This document shows, piece after piece, positions 7,420-17,057 of a DNA stretch of 52,845 nt; the stretch's first letter is position 1, and every line of letters starts with the position of its first letter. Source of the stretch: an uncultured Geobacter sp. (GTDB lineage: Bacteria > Desulfobacterota > Desulfuromonadia > Geobacterales > Geobacteraceae); the NCBI GenBank assembly GCA_903925075.1, contig CAIYDQ010000177.1:1-52845 (forward strand), written 5' to 3'. The translations under genes and the position numbers were made by a program. Below the pieces are notes generated by a model. The model ran no database searches. It was not told where the DNA came from and saw only the letters and a list, made by a program, of their open reading frames with translations.

Positions 7420-10400
7420 TTACTCGAATGAGACGGCATTATAGCCGAACAGATTGCTCACTTCCACTGTTAATTCTTCGCTCGCCGCCACTTTGTAGAT
7501 GTCCGAAAGCTTTATGGTGACGCGCGAGCCGTTCTCTATGTCCAGATGCAGGAAACTGCGGCAGGCCCCCCGATAGCGGGAGAGTATCCCCTTCAGGTTG
7601 TCGAGCTTTCCCGAGTCGGCGCCCTGGGCGTCGATGGTGAAATTCACCCGCCGGGTCTCCCTCTCGTTCAGATCGCGCAGGGAGACGATCTCGCTCGCCA
7701 TCACCTTGGCCCCCTTCTCTCCCTGCTCGACGGCGCCGGTCACATGGATGGGATCGTCGCTTTTCAAAAGCTCGGAGCACCTGGCGTAGACGTCGGAGAA
7801 GACCACCACCTCGACGCAGCCGGAGAGGTCCTCAAGGGAGATGAAGGCCATCCGGTCCCCCTTCTTGGTCATGATCTCCTTAAGGCCGGTGGAGACGCCG
7901 CAGATCTTCACCTCGCTCTTTTCCTTCGCCTCCAGGATCGAGAAGCTGTCCACGGTGGAGAAGCGCTTCATGTCGGCCACGTAGCGGTCGAGCGGATGGC
8001 CGGTGATGAAGAAGCCGATCGCCTCCTTCTCGCAGCCGAGCCGATACTTCTCGTCCCACTCGGGGATGTCGGGGAGCCGCGTGCCGCCCGCGCCGCCACC
8101 CGCGCCGCGCACGATTTCGGCCGCTCCGAAGAGCGAGGCTTGGGCGCTCTCGCGCTCCTGCTGCACCCGTTGTCCGGTCGCGGTCGCCTCCTCCAGCACG
8201 GCCATCAACTGCGAGCGCCTGCCGCCGGTGGAGTCGAAGGCGCCGCACTTGATCAGCGCCTCCACTACCCGTTTGTTCACCCTTCTTAAATCGACCCGCT
8301 CGCAGAAGTCGTAGAGGTCGACGAAAGGCTCCTCGCCGCGCGCCTCGATGATCGCCTCGATCGCCCCCTCTCCCACGTTCTTGACGGCGCCCAGTCCAAA
8401 GCGCATCGCCTTTTCCAGCACGCGGAAGGAGCGGTTGGAGAGGTTGATGTCGGGAGGGAGCACCTCGATCCCCATCTCCCGGCAGTCGCCGATGCTCTTC
8501 ACCACCTTGTCGGTGTTGCCCATGTCCTCGGTCAGGAGGGCGGCCATGAATTCCACCGGGTAGTGTGCCTTCAGATAGGCGGTCTGGTAGGCGACCAGGG
8601 CGTAGGCGGCGGAGTGCGACTTGTTGAAGCCGTATTCGGCGAACTTGGCCATCAGGTCGAAGATCGCCGCCGACTTCTTCAGGTCGAGCTTGAGTGCTGC
8701 CGCCCCTTCCAGGAACTTGTCGCGCTCCTTGGCCATCTGCTCGGCGTCCTTCTTGCCCATGGCGCGGCGCAGGAGGTCGGCGCCCCCGAGCGAATAGCCG
8801 GCCAGCGAGCGGGCGATCTGCATGACCTGTTCCTGGTAGACGATGACCCCGTAGGTGTCCTTGAGGATCGGCTCCAGCTGCGGCAGGTCGTAGACCGTCT
8901 GCTTGCGCCCGTGCTTTCTCTCGATGAAGTCGTCCACCATGCCGCTTCCCAGGGGACCCGGGCGGTAGAGGGCGCAAACGGCGATGATGTCCTCGAAGCA
9001 GGAGGGCTTGAGCTTGACCAGGAGCTCCTTCATGCCGCTCGACTCCAGCTGGAAGACGCCGGTGGTGTTGCCGGACTGCAAGAGCTTGTAGGACTCCTCG
9101 TCGTCGTCGCGCAAAAGCGAGATGTCGAAATCGGGAACCTTCCCCACGCGCACGTGCTTGACGGCGTTGTCGATCACGGTCAGGTTCTTCAAGCCCAGGA
9201 AGTCGAACTTCACCAGGCCGATCTTCTCCACGTACTTCATCGAGTACTGGGTGGTGAGCGAGCCGCTTTTCTGGTCCTTGTAGACCGGGCAGTACTCCTC
9301 CATCTGCTTGGGCGCGACCACCAGGCCGGCGGCGTGGGTGGAGGCGTGGCGGGCGAGCCCTTCCAGCCTGAGCGCCACGGCGAGCACCTCTTTCACCCGC
9401 GCGTCCGCCGCCGCCAGTTCGTTCAGCTTCGGCTCCTGCAGAAGCGCCTTCTCCAGGGTGATGCCGAGCACCTCCGGCACCAGCTTGGCGATGCGGTCCA
9501 CGTCGCCGTAGGGGAGGTCCATGGCGCGCCCCACGTCGCGGATCACGCCGCGCGCCGCCATGGTGCCGAAGGTGATGATCTGGCAGACCCGGTCGCGGCC
9601 GTACTTCTCCACCATGTACTGGATCACCTCTTCGCGGCGGTCCTGGCAGAAGTCGACGTCGATATCGGGCATGGAGATGCGTTCCGGGTTCAGGAAACGC
9701 TCGAACAGCAGGTTGTAGGGGATGGGATCTATGTCGGTGATCTTGATGGCGTAGGCGACCAGACTGCCGGCCGCCGAACCCCTCCCGGGACCTACCGGAA
9801 TGCCGTGGTCCTTGCCCCAGTTGATGAAGTCGGCGACGATCAGGAAATAGCCGGGAAAGCCCATCTGCTTGATGCAGTCCAGCTCGATCTGCAGGCGCGC
9901 CCAATATCCCTTCTCGTCCTCCTCGGTCAGGTTCGGGTACTTGAGGCGCACCGCCTTCAGGCGCTCCTTCAGCCCCTCGACCGCCTCGCGCTCCAGCTCC
10001 TGGTCGAGCGTCAGCCCCTCGGCGGGGGTGTAGGCCGGGAAGTGGTAGGTCTTGAAGTCGAATTGGAGTTCGCAGCGGTCGGCGATCTTCACCGTGTTGG
10101 CGAGCGCCTCCGGGGCGTAGTGGAAGGCGGCCGCCATCTCCTGCGGGGTCTTCACGTAGAACTCGTTGGCGGAGAAATGCATCCGGGAGGGGTCGCTCAT
10201 GGTCTTGCCGGTCTGGATGCAGAGCAGGATCTCGTGGGCCTTGGAGTCCTCCTTGTTCAGATAATGGCAGTCGTTGGTGGCGACCAGCGGCAGGTCGAGT
10301 TCGCGGGCGACCTCCATCAGCCGGCGGTTGGCGATGTCCTGCTCGGGGAGGGTGTTTTCCTGCAGTTCGATGTAGTAGCTGCCGGGGAAAGTTTCCGCGT

Positions 10401-10899
10401 ACCAGGAGGCCGCCGCCTTGGCCTCGTCCATCTTGTTGCGGCCGCAAAGGTAGGCGACCTCCCCCTGCAGGCAGGCGGAGAGCACGATCAGCCCCTCGCT
10501 GTGGGTGGCGAGCAGCTCCTTGTCGATGCGGGGGCGGCGGTAGAACCCCTCCTTGTAGCCGGCCGAGGTGAGGTAGGAGAGGTTTTTGAAGCCGACCATG
10601 TTCTCGCACAAGAGGATCAGGTGGTAGCTCGTCACCGGGTCGACGTTGGTGGCCGGCTGCTTCAGGTGGCGCGACTGCGGGGCGATGTAGACCTCGCTTC
10701 CGATGATCGGCTTGATCCCCTTCTCCTTGCACTTGAGGAAGAACTCGAGCGTGCCGAACATGTTGCCGTGGTCGGTCATGGCGACCGCCGGCATGTGGCA
10801 CTGCTTCACCTTGGCGAGCAGGTCGCCGATGCGGATCGCGCCGTCCAGAAGCGAGTACTGGGAGTGCAGGTGGAGATGAACGAAATTTGCTGATTCCAT
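7420..10899 (-). CDS. dnaE: DNA polymerase III subunit alpha
   Basis: 1159 residues, almost exactly the length of E. coli DnaE, the replicative polymerase subunit. The N-terminal PHP domain begins at FVHLHLHSQYSLLDGA. The palm-domain catalytic aspartates are in SMPDIDVDFCQDRR near residue 412, preceded by the GPGRGSAAGS motif. The finger and tau-binding region follows, and a C-terminal OB-fold is seen near residues 980-1070 (ISLEDLSGCVEVVVFSD). It is of the DnaE1 type and not PolC, since no exonuclease insertion is present. The PHP domain keeps several His residues, so residual metal binding is possible. accA follows on the same strand. Confidence 0.98.
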   Translation of the reverse strand: MESANFVHLHLHSQYSLLDGAIRIGDLLAKVKQCHMPAVAMTDHGNMFGTLEFFLKCKEKGIKPIIGSEVYIAPQSRHLKQPATNVDPVTSYHLILLCENMVGFKNLSYLTSAGYKEGFYRRPRIDKELLATHSEGLIVLSACLQGEVAYLCGRNKMDEAKAAASWYAETFPGSYYIELQENTLPEQDIANRRLMEVARELDLPLVATNDCHYLNKEDSKAHEILLCIQTGKTMSDPSRMHFSANEFYVKTPQEMAAAFHYAPEALANTVKIADRCELQFDFKTYHFPAYTPAEGLTLDQELEREAVEGLKERLKAVRLKYPNLTEEDEKGYWARLQIELDCIKQMGFPGYFLIVADFINWGKDHGIPVGPGRGSAAGSLVAYAIKITDIDPIPYNLLFERFLNPERISMPDIDVDFCQDRREEVIQYMVEKYGRDRVCQIITFGTMAARGVIRDVGRAMDLPYGDVDRIAKLVPEVLGITLEKALLQEPKLNELAAADARVKEVLAVALRLEGLARHASTHAAGLVVAPKQMEEYCPVYKDQKSGSLTTQYSMKYVEKIGLVKFDFLGLKNLTVIDNAVKHVRVGKVPDFDISLLRDDDEESYKLLQSGNTTGVFQLESSGMKELLVKLKPSCFEDIIAVCALYRPGPLGSGMVDDFIERKHGRKQTVYDLPQLEPILKDTYGVIVYQEQVMQIARSLAGYSLGGADLLRRAMGKKDAEQMAKERDKFLEGAAALKLDLKKSAAIFDLMAKFAEYGFNKSHSAAYALVAYQTAYLKAHYPVEFMAALLTEDMGNTDKVVKSIGDCREMGIEVLPPDINLSNRSFRVLEKAMRFGLGAVKNVGEGAIEAIIEARGEEPFVDLYDFCERVDLRRVNKRVVEALIKCGAFDSTGGRRSQLMAVLEEATATGQRVQQERESAQASLFGAAEIVRGAGGGAGGTRLPDIPEWDEKYRLGCEKEAIGFFITGHPLDRYVADMKRFSTVDSFSILEAKEKSEVKICGVSTGLKEIMTKKGDRMAFISLEDLSGCVEVVVFSDVYARCSELLKSDDPIHVTGAVEQGEKGAKVMASEIVSLRDLNERETRRVNFTIDAQGADSGKLDNLKGILSRYRGACRSFLHLDIENGSRVTIKLSDIYKVAASEELTVEVSNLFGYNAVSFE

Positions 10900-10952
10900 G
10901 AGCTAATTCCCGGGAAAAGGTGCGGCGGGAGCCGAAGAGGCGACACAACAAA

Positions 10953-10977
10953 GGGAGCCTTTTTGCAGATGGCTCCC
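10953..10977 (-). terminator. Hairpin between hisS and dnaE
   Basis: GGGAGCC and GGCTCCC (7-base arms) around an 11-base loop. On the minus strand it is followed by TTTGTTGTG. It may end transcripts from hisS or lie in the dnaE leader. The T-tract is imperfect. Confidence 0.4.
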
Positions 10978-11128
10978 GTCAGGTTTCCGGCGAAGATGTT
11001 GGGGCGACTATGCCACGAATCGGGTGGCCGTGTCAATGAAAGTCAAAAGCTAAAAGCCTCACCGCGGAGGACACGGAGGGGCGCGAAGGACGCAGAGGAA
11101 ACCCAAACCTACAATCATGTAAAGCTTC

Positions 11129-11249
11129 AACCACAGAGGTAAACAGAGTAACACAGAGGAAAACAAAACCAAGATTTTGTTTTTAAGCCTTTGATTTTCC
11201 CCGTCTTAGTTTGCTTTTCCTCTGAGTACCTCTGTGTACCTCTGTGGTT
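11129..11249. repeat. Inverted pair of CACAGAGG tandem repeats
   Basis: The left arm (11129-11164) is made of ACAGAGG units and the right arm (11215-11249) is its near-complement built of CCTCTGTG units; a 50-base AT-rich spacer lies between. Such repeats are widespread between genes in Geobacter-type genomes. It fills most of the 392-base gap between hisS and dnaE, where I see no gene. Confidence 0.7.
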
Positions 11250-11291
11250 AAAGTCTTTGATCCGAGATTTATCTTTAAGCCTTCGACGTAC

Positions 11292-12539
11292 TTATCCTTT
11301 TACCTGCTTCAGTATCAGCGCGGCGTCGAGCGCCACCTCCACCTGGGTGCCGCCGTCCATGTCCTTCAGGGGCGCGGTGCCCCGGCCAAGCTCGTCCTCG
11401 CCGATGATCAAGGTGAAGCGCGACTTGAACTTGTCGGCTCGCCGCATCTGGCTCTTCAGGCTCTTCCCTTCGTAGTCAAGCTCCACCGACAGGCCTCTTC
11501 GCTGCAGCTCCACCATCAGCCGAAAGGCCTCGGCGTGCGCCTTTTCTCCCATGGTGGCGATGAACAGCTCGGGACGCCGGCTGAAATCCTTTTCCGCCAG
11601 GAGCAGCGCGACCCGCTCCACCCCGATGGCGAAGCCGATCCCCGGGAGCTGCGGTCCGCCCAGCTCCGAGATCAACCCGTCGTAGCGCCCGCCCGCCGCC
11701 ACGGCGCTCTGGGAGCCGAGCAGGCCGGTGACCATCTCGAAGGTGGTCCGGGTGTAATAGTCCAGGCCGCGCACCATCCTCTCGTTGATGCTGTAGCCGG
11801 TGCCGGCCAAGTCCAGAAAGTTCCTGGTCTTGGCGAAATGGTCGGAGCAGTCGGTGCAGAGGTAATCGAGCATGGAGGGCGCGCCTTTGGTCGCCTCCTG
11901 GCAGCCGGGCGACTTGCAGTCCAGCGCGCGCAGCGGATTGGTCTCGTAGCGCCTGACGCAGTCCTCGCAAAGGAGCTCGATCCGCCCCAGCAGGAACCCC
12001 TTGAGCGCTTCCCGGTAGACGGGGCGGCAGGCGGGGCAGCCGAGCGAGTTGATCTGCAGCGAGGGCTCGGCGAGGCCGAGCTCGGCGAAGAACTGGGTGA
12101 GCATGGTGAGCACGTGGGCGTCGACCGTGGGCGCCGCGACGCCGGTCAGCTCGGCGCCGATCTGGTGGAACTGGCGGTAGCGCCCCTTTTGCGGCCGCTC
12201 GTAGCGAAACATCGGCCCCAGATAGTACAGGCGCGCCACCGGATCCTTGGCGTGAATCTTGTGCTCGATGAAGGCGCGCATCACCGACGCGGTTCCCTCC
12301 GGGCGCATGGTGACCTTGTTCCCCCCCTTGTCCACGAAGGAATACATCTCCTTCTCGACGATGTCGGTCGCGTCCCCTATCGAGCGGCTGAAAAGCTCGG
12401 TGCTCTCCAGGATCGGAATCCTGATCTCGGAGAGGCCGTAAAGTTCGAAGACCCGGCGCGCAGTCGCCTCGATGTGCTGCCACTTCTCCACTTCGCCGGG
12501 GAGTATGTCGTTGAACCCTTTAACACCGTTTATCGCCAC
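11292..12539 (-). CDS. hisS: Histidine-tRNA ligase
   Basis: 415 residues, normal for a bacterial class II HisRS, which charges tRNA-His in the cytoplasm. The class II motif 2 region is seen at PMFRYERPQKGRYRQFHQ. The histidine-specific motifs are GLDYYTRTTFE and AAGGRYDGL, and motif 3 is GIGFAIGVERV. A Cys-rich insert (residues about 175-225, with CPACRP and CEDC) is as in other members. The C-terminal anticodon-binding domain covers about residues 325-415. It is flanked on both sides by inverted repeat elements, so it is likely transcribed as a single gene. Confidence 0.97.
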   Translation of the reverse strand: MAINGVKGFNDILPGEVEKWQHIEATARRVFELYGLSEIRIPILESTELFSRSIGDATDIVEKEMYSFVDKGGNKVTMRPEGTASVMRAFIEHKIHAKDPVARLYYLGPMFRYERPQKGRYRQFHQIGAELTGVAAPTVDAHVLTMLTQFFAELGLAEPSLQINSLGCPACRPVYREALKGFLLGRIELLCEDCVRRYETNPLRALDCKSPGCQEATKGAPSMLDYLCTDCSDHFAKTRNFLDLAGTGYSINERMVRGLDYYTRTTFEMVTGLLGSQSAVAAGGRYDGLISELGGPQLPGIGFAIGVERVALLLAEKDFSRRPELFIATMGEKAHAEAFRLMVELQRRGLSVELDYEGKSLKSQMRRADKFKSRFTLIIGEDELGRGTAPLKDMDGGTQVEVALDAALILKQVKG

Positions 12540-12571
12540 TCTAGTCTTCTCCTTGGAAAGTCAAATTCTTC

Positions 12572-12691
12572 AACGCAAAGACGCCAAGACGCGGGGACGC
12601 AAAGAAAAACCAAACCGAATACGAGGAAAATCTACTGCAACCCCAAGATCCGTTTTTCCTCCGCGTCTTTGCGCCTCCGCGTCTTTGCGTT
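12572..12691. repeat. Inverted pair of CGCAAAGACGC repeats
   Basis: The left arm AACGCAAAGACGCC... and the right arm ...GCGTCTTTGCGTT are built of short CGCAAAG/GACGC units on opposite strands, with an AT-rich middle. The layout matches the element on the other side of hisS, though the unit sequence differs. It occupies the gap between hisS and the GGDEF gene. Confidence 0.65.
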
Positions 12692-12702
12692 AAATCTTGT
12701 TT

Positions 12703-14079
12703 TTAAAGAGGTCCCGTGCCGGGCTGGGCGTGGAAGGCGAGGTTCTTGCCGCCCGCCTTGCCGCGGTACATGGCGCGGTCCGCCATCTCCATCAGCTCTC
12801 CCTTGGTCCTCGCGTCTTCAGGCGAACAGGCGTAGCCCAGGCTCACGGTAAGCTTGATGGCGAGCCCGTCCCCGGTTGCGAAGGTGTGCGCCTCGACCAT
12901 CTTCCTGATGCGCTCGGCCACCACCGCCGCGCCGTGCAACCCGGTCTCCACCAGCACGACGGTGTACTCGTCCCCGCCGTAGCGGATCACCGCATCCACG
13001 TCGCGCACGCTTCTTCTCAAAAGCATCCCCATCTCGCGCAGCACGCCGCTTCCCACCAGATGCCCGAAGTTGTCGTTCACCATCTTGAAGAGGTCGATGT
13101 CCAAAAAGAGCACGGAAAGGTTGGAGCCGTACCGCTCCGAGCGCTTCAGCTCCCGATCCAGCACCACTTCCAGATAACGGTAGTTGTAGAGCCCGGTCAA
13201 CTCGTCGACGTAGAGCATGTCTTTGGCGAGGTTGTAGCGCCCCGCGTTGTCCAGGGCGAGCGAGGCCTGATCCAGCAGGAAGGTGATGCGTTTGCGGTTC
13301 ACCTCCTTGGGAAGCGCCGTCTCCGGGTCGTTGAAGAGGATCACCACCCCCTGCAGGGTCGATTTGTGCCTGATGTACAGACACATCGCCTCGCTCACAT
13401 CTCCGCCCTCATCATCACCCTCGGCCAGGAAATTCGCCAGGATCAACATGTTGGCGCCGGTCTCCACCAGGTCGGACTCGGCCAGCACCGCCTGCCCGAG
13501 CAGCAAGGCCCGCACCTCATCGAGCCCCTTCACCTCGCGCAGCGTCAGTTGCCCGTTTTCGCTGAAGTAGCCCAAGCCGCGGCCGGCGCCGACTTCCTTG
13601 GCCAGCGCGTCTATCAGCAGCGGATAGATCCGATCCAAATCCAGGCAGTTGGCGATGGTCTGGCTGACCTGAAACAGGCTGAGCAACCCCTTCAACTCCT
13701 GGTTTTCGTTCAAAAGTTTGCGCTGCTCCATGCAGTGCGCCACTATGTGCCGGAATTCGTCGTGGTTGATCGGCTTGATCAGGTAGTCCACCGCTCCGTT
13801 TTTCAGGGCGAAGATGGCGGTTTCCACGTTGGCGTGCCCGGTCACCATGATCACGTCCACCGAAGGGTCAAGCCTCTTGGCCGCGGAGAGGATTTCCATG
13901 CCGCTCAGGTCGTGCATCATCAGATCGGTGACCACCAGCTGATAGTCGCCGCCGCGGATCATCTTCAGAGCCTGTTCTCCCGAAGACGCCGCCTCGACCT
14001 GATAGCCGTCCTCCTTGAGCAGATCGGTGAAGACTCCCCTGAAGAAGCTGTCGTCTTCGACTATTAAAATCCTTTCCAT
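12703..14079 (-). CDS. Response regulator diguanylate cyclase (REC-GAF-like-GGDEF)
   Basis: 458 residues. An N-terminal receiver (residues 1-120) carries the phospho-acceptor Asp in VVTDLMM and the conserved Lys in YLIKP. A middle region, about 150-285, resembles a GAF sensor. The C-terminal GGDEF domain (about 295-458) has the active-site loop RYGGDEY, a conservative F-to-Y change, and an inhibitory site RDVD five residues before it. It is therefore predicted to make c-di-GMP from GTP under control of phosphorylation, with product feedback. No kinase is adjacent; comEC lies upstream on the same strand, 102 bases away. PilZ and MshEN proteins elsewhere in the window are possible c-di-GMP readers. 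Confidence 0.92.
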   Translation of the reverse strand: MERILIVEDDSFFRGVFTDLLKEDGYQVEAASSGEQALKMIRGGDYQLVVTDLMMHDLSGMEILSAAKRLDPSVDVIMVTGHANVETAIFALKNGAVDYLIKPINHDEFRHIVAHCMEQRKLLNENQELKGLLSLFQVSQTIANCLDLDRIYPLLIDALAKEVGAGRGLGYFSENGQLTLREVKGLDEVRALLLGQAVLAESDLVETGANMLILANFLAEGDDEGGDVSEAMCLYIRHKSTLQGVVILFNDPETALPKEVNRKRITFLLDQASLALDNAGRYNLAKDMLYVDELTGLYNYRYLEVVLDRELKRSERYGSNLSVLFLDIDLFKMVNDNFGHLVGSGVLREMGMLLRRSVRDVDAVIRYGGDEYTVVLVETGLHGAAVVAERIRKMVEAHTFATGDGLAIKLTVSLGYACSPEDARTKGELMEMADRAMYRGKAGGKNLAFHAQPGTGPL

Positions 14080-14181
14080 GAAACCATCTCCTGCGCTTTC
14101 GGGGTGCTAATGGGATGCGTCTTAAACTTCTGTGGCCAAAAAAGAACCTCTAAACTATCAGATAGGGCTTCGCAGTGTCAA

Positions 14182-16542
14182 TTAAAATGCCCCCCACGGC
14201 GTGTACACGACCCAGCCGCCGTCCGCCGCACAGGCCGCCTCCACGGTTCCGTCGAGGTCGGTGCGATAGACCCGGATGCCGCGCTTTTGCAACCGCGCCA
14301 CGGTGGAGGGAGCCGGCAGGTGAAAGCTGTTGGCATATCCCGCGGAGATCACGGCTACCTTGGGAGCCACCGCGTCCAGAAACGGCTCGGAAGAGGCGTA
14401 TTTGCTGCCGTGATGCCCGACTTTGAGCAGGGAAGCGGCAGGCGACGCCCCGAGCGCCAGCAGCCGCTCTTCCGAATCCTCGGTGAAGTCGCCGGTGAAA
14501 AGCGCCGAATTCCGGCCGTGGCTTAGACGAAAGACCAGAGAGGTGTCGTTGGCGTCCCCGGAGGGGGGAGGATCCGAAGTCGGCGGCCAAAGGGGCTCCA
14601 CCAGCGCGCCGCCGGCGGCAAAGGGGGGAAGCGCCGCCGTCACCCTGCGCACCGGGATGCCGCGCGCGGCGAGCAGCCATTTGAGCTTTTGGTAGGGGTA
14701 CGACTGCGAAGGGACCCCGCTCTCCCAGAATTCGCCCACCTCGAAGTTTTCGGCGAGGTAGAGCACCCCCTGCAGATGGTCCGGGTGCTCGTGGGAGAGC
14801 GCCAGGTAGTCCAGACGCCCCACTCCCAGCGCCCTTAGCGCCGGCAAGATCAGGCGCTCTCCCACGCGCGACTCCGGAGCCCCATCCTTCCCTCCGCCGT
14901 CCACCAGCAACCACTTCCCGTCCGGCAGCCTCGCCAGCGCCGCGTCTCCCTGCCCCACGCTCAGGAAGTAGAGGTGCAGCGAGCCGTCTCCGGCCACGGC
15001 AGCCGGGACGGCGCGCAGCGCGAGGAGCGCGCTCAAAAGCAGGACGCAGCCCAGGGCGACGCGCCGGGGCCTCAGGAAGGTGACGGCGCAAAGGAGCAGA
15101 CCGGCAAGGAGCAGGTCGAGCCGGGTCGGGTTGTAAAAGGTTATCACCGGCGCCCGCGCCAAATGGAGGATGATCCAGTCCGACAGCCGAACCAGACAGG
15201 CGGCGGCGCTCAAGAGCGCCCCGGCCGGAAACGGAGCGACCAGGCTCAGGGAGAGCGCGGCGAATCCCAGCACCACCGCGCCGTAACCCATAAGCGGCAC
15301 GATCACCAGATTCGCCGCCAGCCCGATGAAGGAGACGCGGTGAAAGTAATAAGCGACCGGCACCAGGGTCGCCAGGATGGCGGCCGTCGAGGCGGCGAGC
15401 AGCAGCAACAGCCAGCGGGCCGCCTTGGGCGCCCGCCCGAAAGGCGCGGCCAAGGGCGGCGCCAACGCCACCAGCCCCCAGATGGCCAGGAAGGAGAGCT
15501 GGAAGGAGACCTGGAAAAGGGTCTCGGGCGCCACGAACAGGATCAGGCAGGCGGCAAGCATGATGGAATTGACCGGTTCCAGTTCGCGCTTCAGCTGCAG
15601 CGACCCGACCACCGCCGCGATCATCAGCACGCTTCGCAAGGTGGCGGGGGCGGCGCCGGAGAGAAAAAGGTAAAAGATCACCACCGGCAGGGCGACGAGC
15701 GGCAGCAACTTCCTCAAGTTGACGGCGAGCGCCAGGCATTCGCAGCCGCGGGCGGCCAGGAAGAGGAGTTGGAAGACGCACAGGAAGATGATGCCCACGT
15801 GAAAACCGGAAATGGACAGGATGTGGTTGACCCCGCTGCGGGAATAGGCGTCGTTCAACTCCTGCGGCACGTCCCCCATGTCGCCCAAAAGGAGCGCCTT
15901 CAGCACCGCGCCCTCCTCGCCCGGGGCATGCTCGGAGACGAAGCGTCCCAAAGAGGCGGCCAGCAGATCCAGCCGTCGCCGCCACCCATAGCCTGCGCGC
16001 AGCAGCAGAAGGTCGTCGTCCCCCTTGACGAAGGCGGTGGCGAAGACTCCCTGGTAGGCGAGCCGGCGCGGATAGTCGCTTTCTCCGGGGATGCCGAATC
16101 TGCGGGGCTTGGAGATTTTGGAGGAGAAGAGAATGCGGTCGCCGGTGTAAAGCCGGGGGCGCCCCGCCTTGATCTGCACCAGGAGCCTCCCCGAGACGGC
16201 CGTCGCACCCGCGGGCAGATGCAGGCGCTCCGCCTGCAGATAGAGCCTCCCTCCCCCGTTGGCCAGCCCCTCCGGCCGCTCGTCCACCACCCCTTCGATC
16301 AGCACCGGCGATTCCGAGGCGAAGCGGGCGAGACCTGGCGGCGGATTCAGGAAAGGCGCCAGCGAGACGCCGCCCCAGACGAAGAACAGCGAGGCGATCG
16401 AGAGCAGGAAGGGATAGCGGCTTTTGGTGAAAGAGGAGGCGAGCGTGGTCAGCAGCAAGGCGGCCAGCGCCCAGGCGGGAGGGGTGGAGCCGAGGAAATC
16501 CGCCGCGCACAGCCCGGCGATCAAGGAGGCAAGCGGGATCAA
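14182..16542 (-). CDS. comEC: ComEC/Rec2 DNA-uptake channel protein
   Basis: 786 residues, a normal length. ComEC moves single-stranded DNA across the inner membrane during natural transformation. The N-terminal DUF4131/OB-like region (about residues 1-170) has hydrophobic segments. The competence domain (about 200-480) has the typical GVNHILSISGFHVG motif and many transmembrane helices. The C-terminal metallo-beta-lactamase-like domain has VGQGDAALAR, LLVDGGG and the metal motif LSHEHPDHLQG, followed later by KVGHHGSKYASSE. All key histidines are present, so the nuclease-like domain should be active. No other com genes are nearby. Confidence 0.95.
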   Translation of the reverse strand: MIPLASLIAGLCAADFLGSTPPAWALAALLLTTLASSFTKSRYPFLLSIASLFFVWGGVSLAPFLNPPPGLARFASESPVLIEGVVDERPEGLANGGGRLYLQAERLHLPAGATAVSGRLLVQIKAGRPRLYTGDRILFSSKISKPRRFGIPGESDYPRRLAYQGVFATAFVKGDDDLLLLRAGYGWRRRLDLLAASLGRFVSEHAPGEEGAVLKALLLGDMGDVPQELNDAYSRSGVNHILSISGFHVGIIFLCVFQLLFLAARGCECLALAVNLRKLLPLVALPVVIFYLFLSGAAPATLRSVLMIAAVVGSLQLKRELEPVNSIMLAACLILFVAPETLFQVSFQLSFLAIWGLVALAPPLAAPFGRAPKAARWLLLLLAASTAAILATLVPVAYYFHRVSFIGLAANLVIVPLMGYGAVVLGFAALSLSLVAPFPAGALLSAAACLVRLSDWIILHLARAPVITFYNPTRLDLLLAGLLLCAVTFLRPRRVALGCVLLLSALLALRAVPAAVAGDGSLHLYFLSVGQGDAALARLPDGKWLLVDGGGKDGAPESRVGERLILPALRALGVGRLDYLALSHEHPDHLQGVLYLAENFEVGEFWESGVPSQSYPYQKLKWLLAARGIPVRRVTAALPPFAAGGALVEPLWPPTSDPPPSGDANDTSLVFRLSHGRNSALFTGDFTEDSEERLLALGASPAASLLKVGHHGSKYASSEPFLDAVAPKVAVISAGYANSFHLPAPSTVARLQKRGIRVYRTDLDGTVEAACAADGGWVVYTPWGAF

Positions 16543-16740
16543 CAGCGGTCTCTCCAGAGCGCACCTCCCGGGAAATGACGATGTGGATCAAAAGCTCCCT
16601 CTCCCTTGATGGAAGGGCTGGGGCTGGGGAGAGGGTGAAAAGCTCGCCAAAGCTCTCCCTCCCCCAACCCTCCTTTGCCAGGGCTTCGGCGGACGTGATC
16701 CAGTCGGCAAGTATGCCTTACCGAAGCGAAACGGCAACAG

Positions 16741-16773
16741 TTCAAGCTCGACCCGCCTTTAGCCGAGCTTGAA
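16741..16773 (-). terminator. Hairpin overlapping the stop codon of the 65-residue gene
   Basis: TTCAAGCTCG and CGAGCTTGAA (10-base arms) around a 13-base loop. The stop codon at 16759 lies inside the loop and no T-run follows. It may stabilise or end the transcript. Confidence 0.35.
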
Positions 16774-16956
16774 CCGGCGGATGAGATTATCCAGGTCCTG
16801 CGCCTGCTTGTCCGGTTGCCGGGCGGCCACCAGGGTGAGTCCCTCCACGCGCGCGGTCTCGTGCGCAAACGCGAGCAACTGCTCGCCTCCGCCGAACTCC
16901 TCGCCGCTCTGGTGTCTCGCTTCTTCGACTCCCTTGACAGCTTGCTCACGTTTCAT
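16759..16956 (-). CDS. Small hypothetical protein
   Basis: 65 residues from MKREQAVKGVEE to IRRFKLG. I prefer the ATG at 16956 because GGAGGTTGCC precedes it; an upstream ATG at 17010 has no such site. The protein is soluble, charged and mostly helical, and I recognise no family. It lies about 100 bases downstream of the hemerythrin gene on the same strand and may be the last gene of that transcript. On the other side, a 216-base gap to comEC contains only CCTCTCCC-type repeats. Confidence 0.45.
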   Translation of the reverse strand: MKREQAVKGVEEARHQSGEEFGGGEQLLAFAHETARVEGLTLVAARQPDKQAQDLDNLIRRFKLG

Positions 16957-17057
16957 GGCAACCTCCGGCTGACCCTCGGGATTCTTTGGCTTCACTTTTC
17001 CGGCTGGCACCCAGCCCCGGTTTATATATCACCTAAACCGCATGCTGGACTTGAGTG

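Noticed and set aside
8563..10893. A 776-residue plus-strand frame opposite dnaE.
   Set aside because: dnaE is complete with all motifs; the frame is a GC-rich shadow with no recognisable domain.
14974..16578. A 534-residue plus-strand frame opposite comEC.
   Set aside because: Low-complexity Gln/Gly/Arg sequence, the usual antisense shadow of a Leu-rich membrane gene.
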